Shown piece after piece: positions 10,267 to 21,414 of a stretch of 64,000 nucleotides of DNA. Numbering within the stretch: position 1 is the first letter of the stretch; each line of letters starts with the position of its first letter. The translations under genes were made by a program, and so were the position numbers. The DNA is taken from positions 19,742,001 through 19,806,000 of the forward strand of contig NC_092671.1 of the NCBI RefSeq assembly GCF_964355755.1. Reading direction: 5' to 3'. The notes below the pieces were generated by a model that did not search any database, had not been told where the DNA came from, and saw only the letters and a list, made by a program, of their open reading frames with translations. This stretch comes from Antedon mediterranea. Its lineage: Eukaryota > Echinodermata > Crinoidea > Comatulida > Antedonidae.

Positions 10267-13200
10267 CTATTCCTTAATTTTATTTGTTGGGTCTGTCTTT
10301 GATATTTCGAATTCTGAATCTATGAGCGGCAGTTCATGAGAATCGTCAATAAATTCTTGATAGCCTGATCGATCATCGTGCGTATTCCCATTTTCTGTTT
10401 CTTCTGACGCTTTAACTTCTACTTTTTCATCAAGACTCTGCTTAACAAGGTCATCTTCATTGATCCCGACAGCAATGTCGTATGATGGTGGTATGTCACA
10501 GTTGGTAAAGAGGTTACGAGGTTCAGGGGGAATGTAGGCACTGACAGTGCGAATATTACTGCGTCGCGTTCTTGTTCGGCGTCTCTTCACAAAAATCGAT
10601 ACCACCAAATATGTGGCACTAACAAAACATACCATCGACAACATAACTGCAACCACAACTCCAATTAGTACACCGTTACTCATACCTATAGAAAAAAATA
10701 TTAAATTCAACTTAAGTCTTCAGAAGAACATCCGCAAATTAGAAGAGTCGCAGTAAAACAAGATGGTGGTAACCACAATTGTTAGACCTCCCTCCTTGTT
10801 TACGATACGGTATCATTTTCAGTGTTTTAAGCTTTATTGTATGGATATATAATTATAAACTCTTTGATTACAATAAATAGCCTACTCTTTCACCGCTGAA
10901 CAAAATATAATTGTTGAGCGTTAAGAATACAAACCAAAGTCTATATTATTTTGTAAAACACATTTTGCGGTGTTATATCATCATGTTCAATACTCAATTA
11001 GACTATTCAATTAGAAAATTAAAAGTAATGATTTAACATTCAGTATAATGTACTTACGACAATTAGTCTCATCAGATTCATCGGAACAGTCAATGTAGTT
11101 ATCGCAAACAAATTCCTTTGGTATACAATTGGAAACATCGCAACGAAATGCACCTTTACAATTGTCAATTACTATAAATAAATAGATTTTGTATTACATT
11201 TTTGCTCATTTTCGAACTTTGCCAAAATATTCTTTTTTTTTTTTTTTGACTTTCTTACACAGATAATATTTCACGATAATGTTTTCTTTTTAATAAATAA
11301 TGACATACGGTATGTGTTTTCTTTTTAACAAAAAGAAAACACATACCGTATGTTATTATTTATTAGAAAAACACCAGAGGAACAAGGATATTAACTTTGT
11401 CTTTAAATGAATTAAATGACGAAACTATTACTTTTCAACTGTAAATATAATCATAATTATTATAATAACTATAATTTAAAAATAGGAATTATACGGCAGT
11501 TACAGGCAGAGCATCACAAATTGTAACAGAGAATATCATACCATCCTGTACTGTAGTTGTTAAGCACTCTGTTTCATCATACGGGTTTAAGCAATTGGAA
11601 TAACCATCACATTTTATGGAGTTTGGTAAACACATCTTTTTTGAATAACACCAGAAATGATCGTCATCACACTGTTCTTCTGTTTAATATAGCACATAAT
11701 ACCGTATAATTAATGTTTAAGTACAGCTAATAATTACTGCTTCGTTCCCACGCGTAACCTTTCGTAGCCCACGCGTGGGGCATTGTTGAACCTACGATGT
11801 ATTGTCTTTTGATCGTGATCCCACGCGATCCCACGCGCTCCCACGAAGGCCATTGTTTTTTTTATCGCGATTCTAGTAGAGGTATTGTTCTTTGATCGCA
11901 TTCCCACGCGCTCCCACGAGCTCCCACGAAAGGCATTATATTTTGATTGTGATTCTACGAAACGAATTGTTTCTTGATTGCGTTTCCAAATGAGTGCAAT
12001 TACAGCATTATTACCTTGTTGGACGCAAACATTTTGCATCCTAGGATTGTTTAGTGGTTTTACGAAAATCTATAAACAAAATTCGTAGGTGTAGGCCAAC
12101 GTGGTACTCGTTCGGTTATTGTTTATCGGAGCTACGAAGCCTACGAGTGGTGACGCGTGGTAACGCATGGTACTTCGTGAGAACGCGTGGTACTTCGTAG
12201 GAACTGTTTATTGAGGTTACGAATTCCCACGCGTGGCCACGAAGTACCACGCGTTGCCACGAAGTACCACGCGTGGCCACGAAGTACCACGCGTGGCCAC
12301 GAAGTAGCCACGAAGCTAGAACGTGGGTAACGTTGCAGTAGTTTTTAGCTGTACTGTAGTTATCGCAAACAAATTCCTTTGGTATACAATTGGAAACATC
12401 GCAACGAAATGCACCTTTACAATTGTCAATTACTATAAATAAATAGATTTTGTATTACATTTTTGCTCATTTTCGAACTTTGCCAAAATATTTTTTTTTT
12501 TTTAAATTGACTTTCTTACACAGATAATATTTCACAATAATGTTTTCTTTTTAACAAAAAGAAAACACATACCGTATGTCATTATTTATTAAAAAAACAC
12601 CAGAGGAACAAGGATATTAACTTTGTCTTTAAATGAATTAAATGACGAAACTATTACTTTTCAACTGTAAATATAATCATAATTATTATAATAACAATAA
12701 TTTAAAAATAGGAATTATACGGCAGTTACAAGCAGAGCATCACAAGTTGTAACAGAGAATATCATACCATCCTGTACTGTAGTTGTTAAGCACTCTGTTT
12801 CATCATACGGGTTTAAGCAATTGGAATAACCATCACATTTTATGGAGTTTGGTAAACACATCTTTTTTGAATAACACCAGAAATGATCGTCATCACACTG
12901 TTCTTCTGTTTAATATAGCACATAATATACAAATAATGAATGTTTATGAGTGCAATGGTACAAATAATGGCACGAGGTGAATGATGAAAGGTTATATCAA
13001 CGAGGCAAAGCCGAGTTGATATAACCTTTCATCATTCACCAAGTGCCATTATTTGTACCATTACACGAATACAAAACATTCATTATTTGTTTTATATAAC
13101 ATCTAGACGTTTTTTTTTCGTACACAAAAATGTTTCAAAAAGTACTATTTAACGATCGTTGAATAGTGCGTACTATTGCACGCCATGTGACCCACATTCG

Positions 13201-16200
13201 TCCAATCAAATGACAGGAATTTATATAGGTGTTATATAATACCGTATAATTAATGTTTCATTATAATAATGATGTAGTATTTAAAACGTCTGCGAAACTT
13301 AACTGTTAATATTATGTTATGCCATAAAAATAGGACAATCATTAGGCCTAATAGGACAATCATTAGGCCTAATAGGACAATCATTAGGCCTAATAGGACA
13401 ATCATTAGGCCTAATAGGACAATCATTAGGCCTAATAGTCTAGTTTACGAAAATACATGTTACACAGGTATGAAAGTGAAAACAATTTAATTATTGTTTT
13501 TTTATTACTCATTATTATACAGGTTCTATTGTTTTTGAAAATACTATTAATAAATAAGTATGGAAAAAGTATGTAATAATAATCTGCGTGTAAGTCACGA
13601 TGCAATGCATGCACAAGATTGCTGGATACACAAGCAGAGCAATTGTAGATAAATAAATCAGGTTTTAATGGACAGTTTCATAATTGTATGCATTGTACTT
13701 TGTATTCAAAATTATTATTAATTATCAATTTGATGATTTTTTTCTACCATTAAATACCTCAATTTTTACTATTTGTTTAGATTTATTTTTAAATAAATAA
13801 ATGCGATATTTACCTGGTTTACAGTCGCATCCCCATTCATCAGTAGAATCCGTACAATCGGCATTACAATCACAAATCCAATCCTTAGGAATACACCGGT
13901 TACTACAATAATAATCCTGGCTATTGCAAAAAAGTTCACCTGTAAAAAAAGTAACAGATTATCAAGCATCTTGAACGTCTATATTTAGTGAACATCATTA
14001 CAATCGTTACCATAGCTAATTTGAGCGTAGTATGAATATGTTTTGTTTTTAGTCGTGTGGAAGCGACTCTATAGTTCACTATGTCGGTCGGTCGGTCTGT
14101 CGGTCTGTCGGTCTGACGGTCTGTCGGTCTGTCTGTCGGTCCGGTATCACTATGCGTTTTATCGCTTTCTGACCTTATCCAGTTTAATCTAGCTAGGCCT
14201 AAGTCAATTTTTCACAGTATATTCCTTATGGCCAGGAATCGATGTGGTTATGTTTTCACGGTGCGCAATAAAAAATTACGCGGTCTACGCACGATTTAAC
14301 GAAATCACGTTTGTAATCATATCTTCACAACCATGAATCACAATTAAATAAAATTTGGTACTCATAAATTTCAGGGCATAAATCATCCTATGGCAATACA
14401 ATTACGTGCGTAGCGCATGTAACGCATGCGTACGCGCGCTTAAAATTTTCAAAATTTATTTTCGATGAAATAAGAGTACGTTTCAGGAAATTTTAAGCGT
14501 TTACAAAATTGCCATGAGCGCGCATATTTTTGCGCGCGCACTGCACGTTAAATGTTATTGAGCACTCTTTTTGCCCGATTTCGCTTTTCTTGACTTACTT
14601 TTCAACTCGAAATTACGTTATACGAGCACGTCAAAAATGACATGCTACGCACGTGTAAATTAAATATAACTGTTTTTAAACATTTCAACATTTTTAAACA
14701 TGTTCAGTAATTTCGGTCAGTTGGTAGGTTGGTCGGTCGGTCGGTAAACACTAAGCACGCGACTGCAGCCATCTATATGGCCTTGTTTGATAATATAATA
14801 GCATACTATAGAGACGGTATAGTACACACGTTTCGCGTATAGTCCATGTCAATTACGTCAAAGCAATTTATTTACATACATTGTTCTGTTTCTAACTGTA
14901 CAGTACTCAATAATAAAAAAAGTGCTATTTGTTCTATTTAATTAAGTTTGCATGTAAGCTTACTTGGTTCATCGCTGCCATCTCCACAGTTATCGAATCC
15001 ATTATTATAAAGTAAAGAAGATATACAACCTCCATTAGTACATTGAAAGTCACATATATTAGGCCTATACCATGGGTATTCGTCTAAATAAAAAAAAACA
15101 TTAAAATATTGTTCATGTTTGTTTTTTAAGAGCGTCAAACCGTCAAATATTTTTCTTGTTATCTAATAGTGGTATGGATGGAAGTGAAAAGGGGCTGTAG
15201 GCCAATACAATAACTTAAGAAATGGCAATAAAACATTTGACCAGTGTATAGTCTAAAAAAAAAAGGATAGATGGACTTAAGTGTGGTTGGTGGTGATTGT
15301 GTTGGAGGGTTCACATATTGGTGGAAAGAGACAGCAACATTGTTTAATGTCATTTAGGAATGTGCACTCGTACAATAGCAGCCACAAACAACTATTACTT
15401 ACCACTACTGGAGAATAGAGATATTGAAATGATAAATCCTAGATGTTCGTCTTTAGGGTCCCCGTTCAGTTCCAAGTACAAATATGCATAACTATTTTGT
15501 ACTACATATGACTTTTGACTTTCAACTCCACCGCAAAGCTTTTCTTCATTGTTGATATTTAAATAGTTAAAGTCACAATTATTATGCATTCTAAACTCGA
15601 TTATATTCACCAGAATCTGATATCCAAATGGGGAGTAAAATTGGACATTACATTTTGCATAGGGTGGCATATATTTTGTGGATTGTGATTTCATCACAAA
15701 TGTTTCATCCGTGTCTAGATTAAAAGTGGTTGAGCATTCATCTAACATATATCTCATATCTATAAAAAAGAAAAATATAGAATAATGTTAACACTTGTAA
15801 ATCCTACATTCGGTAGGTCCCACCTAAATATTTTTTTTTGTGATTGGCCAAGTATTGGGAATTGTTGCGTTTGGATAAGGCTAATATTTACAAATAAACC
15901 CCTTTCTCATACCTTACTTTCTATACTAATCAACTCCTTTGCCGTTGTTGATATTGGAAAATGGAATAAGAAAGTTTAACTAGTCAAGGTTTCCGTTCTT
16001 AGGATGGCGAAGTTGAAGTTAGGGGAGGGGGATGTTGGTTGGTACGCGTCATAATATCTTGAACTTGGTTGTGTCTAATGTGTTGACATGTACACGCATT
16101 ATAATTACCTCCGCACGTTTAAGCTGATCCGAATCATATTATCCGAGTTACATCCGCGGTAAGTGCGCGTGTAATCAGTTAATTCTCTCGCATACCTCCG

Positions 16201-18049
16201 TGCTACTAACCCCTCACCTCTGATATACCATTATATTAATACGTGTCAACATCCGATGTAACATTTACCTCCGATATGTTTTATGATGTAGCAGAACAGC
16301 GCGTTTCATCGAGGACATATCAAAACCGGTGAACGTTATTTTTACTAACATGGCGATTTTTTTATATATTTTTTCCTTTCGGAGTTAAACAAGGGAGAAG
16401 AGATCTATACAAATTCATATTCGTTTAATATGAGTTGGACTGCAGCACTTGGAATTTGCTTAGAAACCTTTTGAGTGTACTCAACATAATTACAATTATC
16501 ATCAGCTGTCATAAAGATAACTCTATCTAAAAAGTATTAGTCGGTTTGTTCGGTATCTAAATCGTTATACAATCGCCGCCGGGACAATGGTGCACGTTTA
16601 TCATGTTTTATAGACTACGGCCACAATTTACTACCTGATGCCTACTCGAGTGTATTGTTATAATTTATGCAATCAGTGTATGAATCTTATGCCTCGTGTA
16701 TATTATGATCAAATAGTAAAAAATAATACCACCTTAAACTTACTAGTTTCACATCGTTCACCTCCAAACCCATATGGACAGATACATCGGTTTTTAGAGG
16801 TGTCGCAGTAACCCTCATTCATGCATGTAGCTTCATAACAGCTTCCCCGACCTTAAGGTAAAAATGATTTTTCAAAAGACAAGTTAAGTGTCGGTGCTAC
16901 AACATACGTTCCAAGAAAGGAGAAGTTAATGAAACCTAGTTCCATAACTCTTAAATATCTATCCAAATCTTACATTTCTTCTAAACCCCAGATTCGCAAT
17001 GTATGTAATTGGTAAATCGAACATAGCAGTTTGTAGTTGTAATATATCTGAAACGATGATTTATTAAAAGTTATTGAAACCTTTCTATAATTAGAACTAT
17101 CTGTTAAATAATTTTTATTGTGGAGTAGCTATAAACGAATTTGTGAAATTTAGTTTTGATACATATTCCGTCCAGTAGGCCTACCTTGATGATGAGGAAG
17201 TAAAAATACGAATTATTAAATGTTCGCAAAGCGTGAAACGCTCTTTATAACATGTTATTGTTACTATGCATTAGAGAATATGTGTCGAGAATGCATATAA
17301 TAAATCCTCTTTTCAGTAAATGTGACGTTTTGTATTTCTTTATAATATTAGCTGTTGTGTTAACAGTACAGAGCGAATAAAGTTTCACGGGGATTTCCCC
17401 CGCTTTTTAAAGAGCAATAATATTATCTTCCTTAAATTTACAGAGGATAACATCTCCATTAGTTGATGTATCTTTTATTCTTGTTGGTCGTTAAGTCACG
17501 ATGTTTAGGTCAAAAGACTTTGCAAAAAATGTGTTGACTCATCTTATGAGATATGGTGCAGTGTGCCGCATTCAAAAACCGTTTCCTCATAGTGATGTAT
17601 TTATCATAGTTTAGAATTGTATTATTAGCCGTTTTACATACATTTTACTAGACTATTATTATTATTATTGCATGCATATTTTTTACAAATTTAAACATAC
17701 ATAGTATGGTATATTTTTATATAGATGTCGTCCTTCTGCTTCTGGGTTATAAACCAGTCTTTATAACAATCTACGTTATAGTTTATATAATAAATATTAT
17801 TGATAAATATTCAATGTTGTAGACGAAAAACTTTGATCATCGTCCTGGAGAACAATATCTCACAACTTTCATCAAGCTAGTCAACACTAACACAAAAACG
17901 CCTATATTTGTTTTATGAAAAACGAAAACACAACAATTACTAAAATAAATGAATGATGATACAGCATAAATAAAAACAGTAAAATACTTACAGTAATTAA
18001 TAACGCAAAAAAGAAACGTGAAGAGCGCAATGAAAGAACGAGATACCAT
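10267..18049 (-). CDS. receptor A: EGF-CUB-LDLa5 single-pass membrane protein with PPxY tail
   Basis: Nine minus-strand exons: 18049-17992, 16851-16744, 15759-15403, 15083-14964, 13939-13814, 12905-12768, 11679-11542, 11171-11058 and 10685-10267. Every intron is phase 1 and the sum is 1578 nt (525 residues). Order: signal peptide ([15 protein letters not shown]), EGF module (20-55, ending [12 protein letters not shown]), CUB (56-174, four cysteines), LDLa modules (175-386), TM (about 391-415), a KRRRTRTRR stop-transfer run, then a tail with IPPSYD (PPSY 452-455) and an acidic end. LDLa1 has only four cysteines (the third-disulfide pair is missing). LDLa2 has eight. LDLa3 and LDLa4 come from sequence-identical duplicated exons. 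LDLa5 is canonical. PPxY motifs bind WW domains, so NEDD4-type ubiquitin ligation is a plausible partner (inference). Ligand unknown. Skipping either duplicated exon would keep the frame. Confidence 0.85.
11294..11366. repeat. 73-base near-perfect palindrome in receptor A intron
   Basis: The arm containing GACATACGGTATGTG and GTTTTC is mirrored by GAAAAC and CACATACCGTATGTT around a short AACAA centre. The second copy of the duplicated block at about 12550-12590 has only one arm. The difference is exactly the piece between two GTTTTCTTTTTA words, so copy 2 looks like a deletion between short direct repeats, or copy 1 a template-switch gain. Confidence 0.8.
11724..12351. mobile_element. TA-flanked TIR element (mariner/pogo-type MITE) carrying a minisatellite
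   Basis: The left end reads CAGCTAATAATTACTGCTTC. The inverse of the right end reads CAGCTAAAAACTACTGCAAC. Both are flanked by TA (11722-11723 and 12352-12353). Terminal CAG beside a TA target duplication is typical of Tc1/mariner/pogo elements. There is no transposase, so it is non-autonomous. The interior is built of CACGCG/CCACGAAG words. It sits exactly at the junction of the duplicated exon blocks of receptor A. Confidence 0.7.
12225..12312. repeat. 20-bp minisatellite, CCACGCGTGGCCACGAAGTA
   Basis: About four copies of CCACGCGTGGCCACGAAGTA stand in tandem, with degenerate CACGCG words on both sides through the enclosing MITE (11740-12215). CCACGCGTGG is itself a palindrome and carries two CpG sites per unit, unlike the AT-rich surroundings. 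Internal minisatellites are a known feature of some MITEs. Confidence 0.85.
12356..12432 (-). pseudogene. truncated second copy of the receptor A LDLa5 exon
   Basis: From its acceptor (after TATAG, first base 12432) the copy reads as far as [11 protein letters not shown], identical to the intact exon at 11171-11058. It then runs into the TIR element, losing the [11 protein letters not shown] calcium-site half and the donor site. It cannot be spliced as an LDLa exon. The gene model skips it. Confidence 0.85.
12927..13240. mobile_element. palindromic MITE inserted in receptor A (family also at 31.1 and 50.8 kb)
   Basis: Comparing the duplicated blocks gives an empty site: copy 1 reads CACATAAT|ACCGTATAAT at 11700/11701, while copy 2 has 314 extra bases between the same words. 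ATAAT stands at both junctions (12922-12926 and 13236-13240) and is the likely target duplication. The first half (12929-13090) folds on itself: ACAAATAATGAATG opposite CATTCATTATTTGT, with the arms continuing through AAAGGTTATATCAAC. The second half has an inverse pair TATATAACATCTA / TATAGGTGTTATATA. No coding capacity. Confidence 0.82.
13331..13436. repeat. 21-bp minisatellite, five copies
   Basis: Five perfect tandem copies of a 21-base unit that joins AGGACAATC to ATTAGGCCTAAT, lying in a receptor A intron. Perfect units mean recent expansion and probable length polymorphism. Confidence 0.92.
14045..14780. repeat. dispersed repeat bounded by CGGT/CTGT simple repeats
   Basis: The stretch begins with GCGACTCTATAGTTCACTATG and a (CGGT/CTGT)n run (14086-14148), and ends with another CGGT run (14733-14754) then ACTAAGCACGCGACTGCAGC. 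The interior has GTAGCGCATG and GCGCGC words shared, partly inverted, with the repeats near 5.6 and 33.4 kb. It lies in the intron between the LDLa1 and LDLa2 exons of receptor A. Class unknown. Confidence 0.45.
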
Positions 18050-18499
18050 GTTTATAACTGTTATATAAATGGCTGTCTGTTCCTTCTACCGAAGGATCTA
18101 ATTGTATGATCGAACGCTTGAATTGTTAAAGGTTTATGATGAATAAAACTAACCATAGATGTTTACAAATCAAACAATGCAGTACTCTGCTTCCATAGAA
18201 ATAGTTTCGGCCTTATTCTTCTGTGGTAATTCAAGGTGACGTCAATGAATTACGTTATAAAAGTGAACGCTGATTGGTTCGTCAAGACGAAGTATTTGCA
18301 CTGAAAGCATGTTGTGTAAATAATAATATATTATCAGTTATTATTAGTATAATTAAAGCAAATATTAATAGATGGCAGATGTGTCTTTGTTATTATGAAG
18401 ATAATGATAAAGGAATATATTCTTTGTTTATTCTAATTCAAGTAAATTAAATTTAAATTTGTTCAACGTACTCATTTTGCACAAAATGGACCAAATTAC

Positions 18500-18900
18500 A
18501 AATTAAAACAAGAATATTTCTTACAAAAAACGCTGCTCGCTTATTGTTATTGCTAAGGTCAAGTCTGGGGGTCACTTCATCACGCCTAGATACTTCAAGT
18601 ATCCTATTACAAACAAAAACTTCAATGGACTGTTTTGATAATAATTCAATGATTATCTGACAGCGAATTATATCATGGGACTCATAAATACCAGAATGCT
18701 TTGGGATTTGTCGTTAGACTCTTTTCTCAGCCGTTTTTGGATTCAACAGGTGGTACCAATAAATTATAGTGGAGTTTCCATTTTAACAAAAATGTCAAAG
18801 TGTAGTACTATAAAGCTGCTTGATTTCATCTAATGAATGAGTCATCTCGTGTGACGTAGCGGGCTAGAGCAGCAGCGTGAAAATAAAATCAAAATATAGT
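18500..18900 (+). mobile_element. non-autonomous element R1, copy 1 (short)
   Basis: TTCTTACAAAAAACGCTGCTCG at the left and GCTAGAGCAGCAGCGTGAAAAT at the right are imperfect inverted ends. Inside are phrases (CTCATAAATACCAGAATG, TAAATTATAGTGGAGTTT, CAGCCGTTTTTGG) that also occur at 62776-63500 and, inverted, at 44325-45557. This copy is shorter. No transposase is seen, so class remains open. Confidence 0.55.
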
Positions 18901-19029
18901 AGAACCCATGGTAGGCCCACCCAACAAAATTGTCCCCTTGAAGCTACGTTCCCTATTCAAACTATAAAATAAAGTATAACAAAAAAATTAGGGTTTAGAG
19001 GTTTCCGCGTGAAAAAAAAAAACAAAATA

Positions 19030-19545
19030 CAGTTGAACTTCTGTGAGCGGCCACCTTCTGTAAGCGGCCACCTCCCGTAAGCGGCCACCTCCCGTAAGCG
19101 GCCACCTCCCGTAAGCGGCCGCGGCCCATTACCTGTAGGCCTATATTTGTGTATGGTAAATTACCTCCGGCGGCCACCCGAAAATTTCGTATTGACTTTT
19201 GACTACAAAAATACAATTTTGATACTCATTGTGCTTTTATTTTAGCTTTATTTTCGAAGCTTGTGTGCGAAATCTTGTTGTTTTATTATTTTTAATCATT
19301 CTTGCATATATTATATATCCATTACTTGAAAGTTGAAATAAATACTACTGTAGATAATACCAGTAGGCCTATTTGACGTTTTTTTAATTATAAACAAATA
19401 CAATTAGCTGGAGAATTTAGAGGCCCATTACATTAAGAACACCAAAAAATATCGTGCATATAGCCATAGGTGATTTTGGACTACGATCGGCAAACTCTCG
19501 TAAGCGGGCACCTCCCGTAAGCGGCCACTTTTCCCCAGTCCCAAA
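19030..19545. mobile_element. pogo/Tigger-like terminal repeat fragment with internal 17-bp repeats
   Basis: TA followed by CAGTTGAACTTCTGTGAGCG opens a series of four 17-base repeats around TAAGCGGCCACCTCCCG (19040-19120). Two more units recur at about 19500-19532 in the same orientation. A TA|CAG start and GCGGCCAC words resemble ends of pogo/Tigger elements. The inverse end was not found, so this is a partial element or an amplified terminus. Confidence 0.45.
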
Positions 19546-19632
19546 GCCAACGTTTCACCAATGAAAAATGTCAAGCCAGAGAAAGTTATGGTATAAAATG
19601 AATATAATTTTTTTTTATCCTCTATTTTACAC

Positions 19633-20024
19633 ACTAAAAAATGACCCTGTCACCTCTTACGTATACCTATCCCATGAGATGTAGGGCATGAATAGACCCT
19701 CCTCTTAACGCCTCTCTCGAATTATAAACGACTAAAAAATGACCCTGTCACCTCTTACGTATACCTATCCCATGAGATGTAGGGCATGAATAGACCCTCC
19801 TCTTAACGCCTCTCTCGAATTATAAACGACTAAAAAATGACCCTGTCACCTCTTACGTATACCTATCCCATGAGATGTAGGGCATGAATAGACCCTCCTC
19901 TTAACGCCTCTCTCGAACTATAAACGACTAAAAAATGACCCTGTCACCTCTTACGTATACCTATCCCATGAGATGTAGGGCATGAATAGACCCTCCTCTT
20001 AACGCCTCTCTCAAACTATAAACG
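19633..20024. repeat. 98-bp satellite-like tandem repeat, four copies
   Basis: Copies start at 19633, 19731, 19829 and 19927 with an exact 98-base period, each beginning ACTAAAAAATGACCCTGTC. They differ only at one or two bases (CTCGAATTAT, CTCGAACTAT, CTCAAACTAT). No gene. Confidence 0.95.
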
Positions 20025-20054
20025 ACTCGATGTGTTTATTTTGACAATTCTAAA

Positions 20055-20164
20055 GTTCTGTCTACACGTCACTATCAAAATAGTTGAATATAAATAGTTA
20101 AATATGGTCCATATGGGCACATCACATTTTTGTCACATAAAGCTTGATAGTGTAGATATAGCTT
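20055..20164. mobile_element. short TIR element (family shared with 29.7 kb)
   Basis: TTCTGTCTACACGTCACTATC at the left is mirrored by GATAGTGTAGATATAG at the right. The interior CCATATGGGCACATCACATT matches, inverted, the element at 29672-29829. It is about 110 bases with no coding capacity, a MITE by structure. Confidence 0.6.
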
Positions 20165-21414
20165 AATATAAATACTTAATAGGTATCTTCTGTTTTCACT
20201 TTTTAATAATACAACATATAAAAAAAAGATATTATAGTAAATTTTACTATAACTTAAATTAAGCATTAATAATAGGTAACGGACAAAATACAGATAGGGC
20301 CTACCAACAGAGGGCGAGTTATTCAATATTGCTATTCTATTTACATAACAAAACTCGAGATTTTAATAGGCTTTTGTGACGTCATAAAAATCAAACAAAT
20401 GAATAAAACAGGAGGTTCGTAGTTTTTTTTTTTTACCTATTTCATGTTTTGGGCAAATATGTCTATGGATTATAATGTTAGATGGGAAGCTGGACACAAA
20501 AGTAATCTGAACAGTTGGACGAAAAGGTTGATTATAAAGCTGTTTTACGTCTTTCACATTGGGCCTTTGTCCATTGTCTGTAGGCGTATCACGAATTCAT
20601 CTTTAAGTGACTCTTATAAATCAACAATAACATTATTCTATAAATTGTCCGTTTATTGATTCATGTTTAAAATAATATATAAATCAAATGAAAAAAGGTA
20701 CTGAAAAAATTCTGTGGATGGATCTCAATGGAGATACAAATAAAATAAAACAAAACACAGCCACGAAGACATTGCAGAGCTGTGGTAGCACTAACCCTAT
20801 ATAAATACATTTATAAAAAAAAAAAGGATACTTCGTCTAAATTACTTTACATCGAAAAATAAAATTTTTTTAAATTTAAAGTCTACTACGTGTTGTACTA
20901 TTGAAAGATTCGGGTAAAAATGAATTTTGATATTTTGCGAGACGGATTCGTTGTACACATAGTCTATAGCCAGAACGAATAAAATTATATTGCACACAGA
21001 ACATGGTACTATCTTTCATAATACATTTACTTTTTACATGACACATTCATTGTAAAAATTCCCTCATCCTGCTCTCCCGACAAATGTGGCCAACATGAGA
21101 AGCCTCCACAACCAGGATAGGAAGGAAATCCCTAATGACATCACCCCTGTCTTGATTTTTAACTTATTGACATTACGAAGAACAACGAATAGAGCCTATT
21201 TACATAACGTTATATGTTAGTTCGCATGTTATTCTAGTGTAAGTAAGTTCATTAAAAACATTTAGTTAATGTAAGGTCATGGTAGGTGTAACCTGTTGAA
21301 TGTATAAGGAAATAATAACTAATACTTTAACTACAACTTTCATAACTCATAATCATGTTTAAACATAACGACCAACACGATTTTTCTATTGTAGTCCACG
21401 AGATGTGTTTATAT
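20165..21414. other. intergenic, no gene recognised
   Basis: Only short chance frames and A/T runs are present downstream of receptor B. A minus-strand polyadenylation signal for that gene was not clearly identified. Confidence 0.5.

Larger units (their letters stand above)
11095..13258 (-). repeat. tandem duplication of an exon block inside receptor A
   Basis: Copy 1 is 11095-11719 and copy 2 is 12356-12926 plus 13241-13258. Each carries the LDLa3/4 exon (11679-11542 and 12905-12768, identical), the intron, and at least half of the LDLa5 exon. The introns differ at only a few bases. Copy 1 has an extra 35-base piece that makes a palindrome at 11294-11366. The two copies are separated by one TIR element (11724-12351), and copy 2 holds another insertion (12927-13240). 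Near-identity means recent duplication, or an assembly that laid two haplotypes end to end. Confidence 0.88.

Noticed and set aside
11734-12039. 101-codon minus-strand frame in receptor A
   Set aside because: It consists of translated CACGCG-type repeat words of the inserted element.
13331-13436. Regular 21-bp repeats looked at as a CRISPR array (also 52473-52620)
   Set aside because: Units are head to tail with no spacers, in an animal genome with introns; they are minisatellites.
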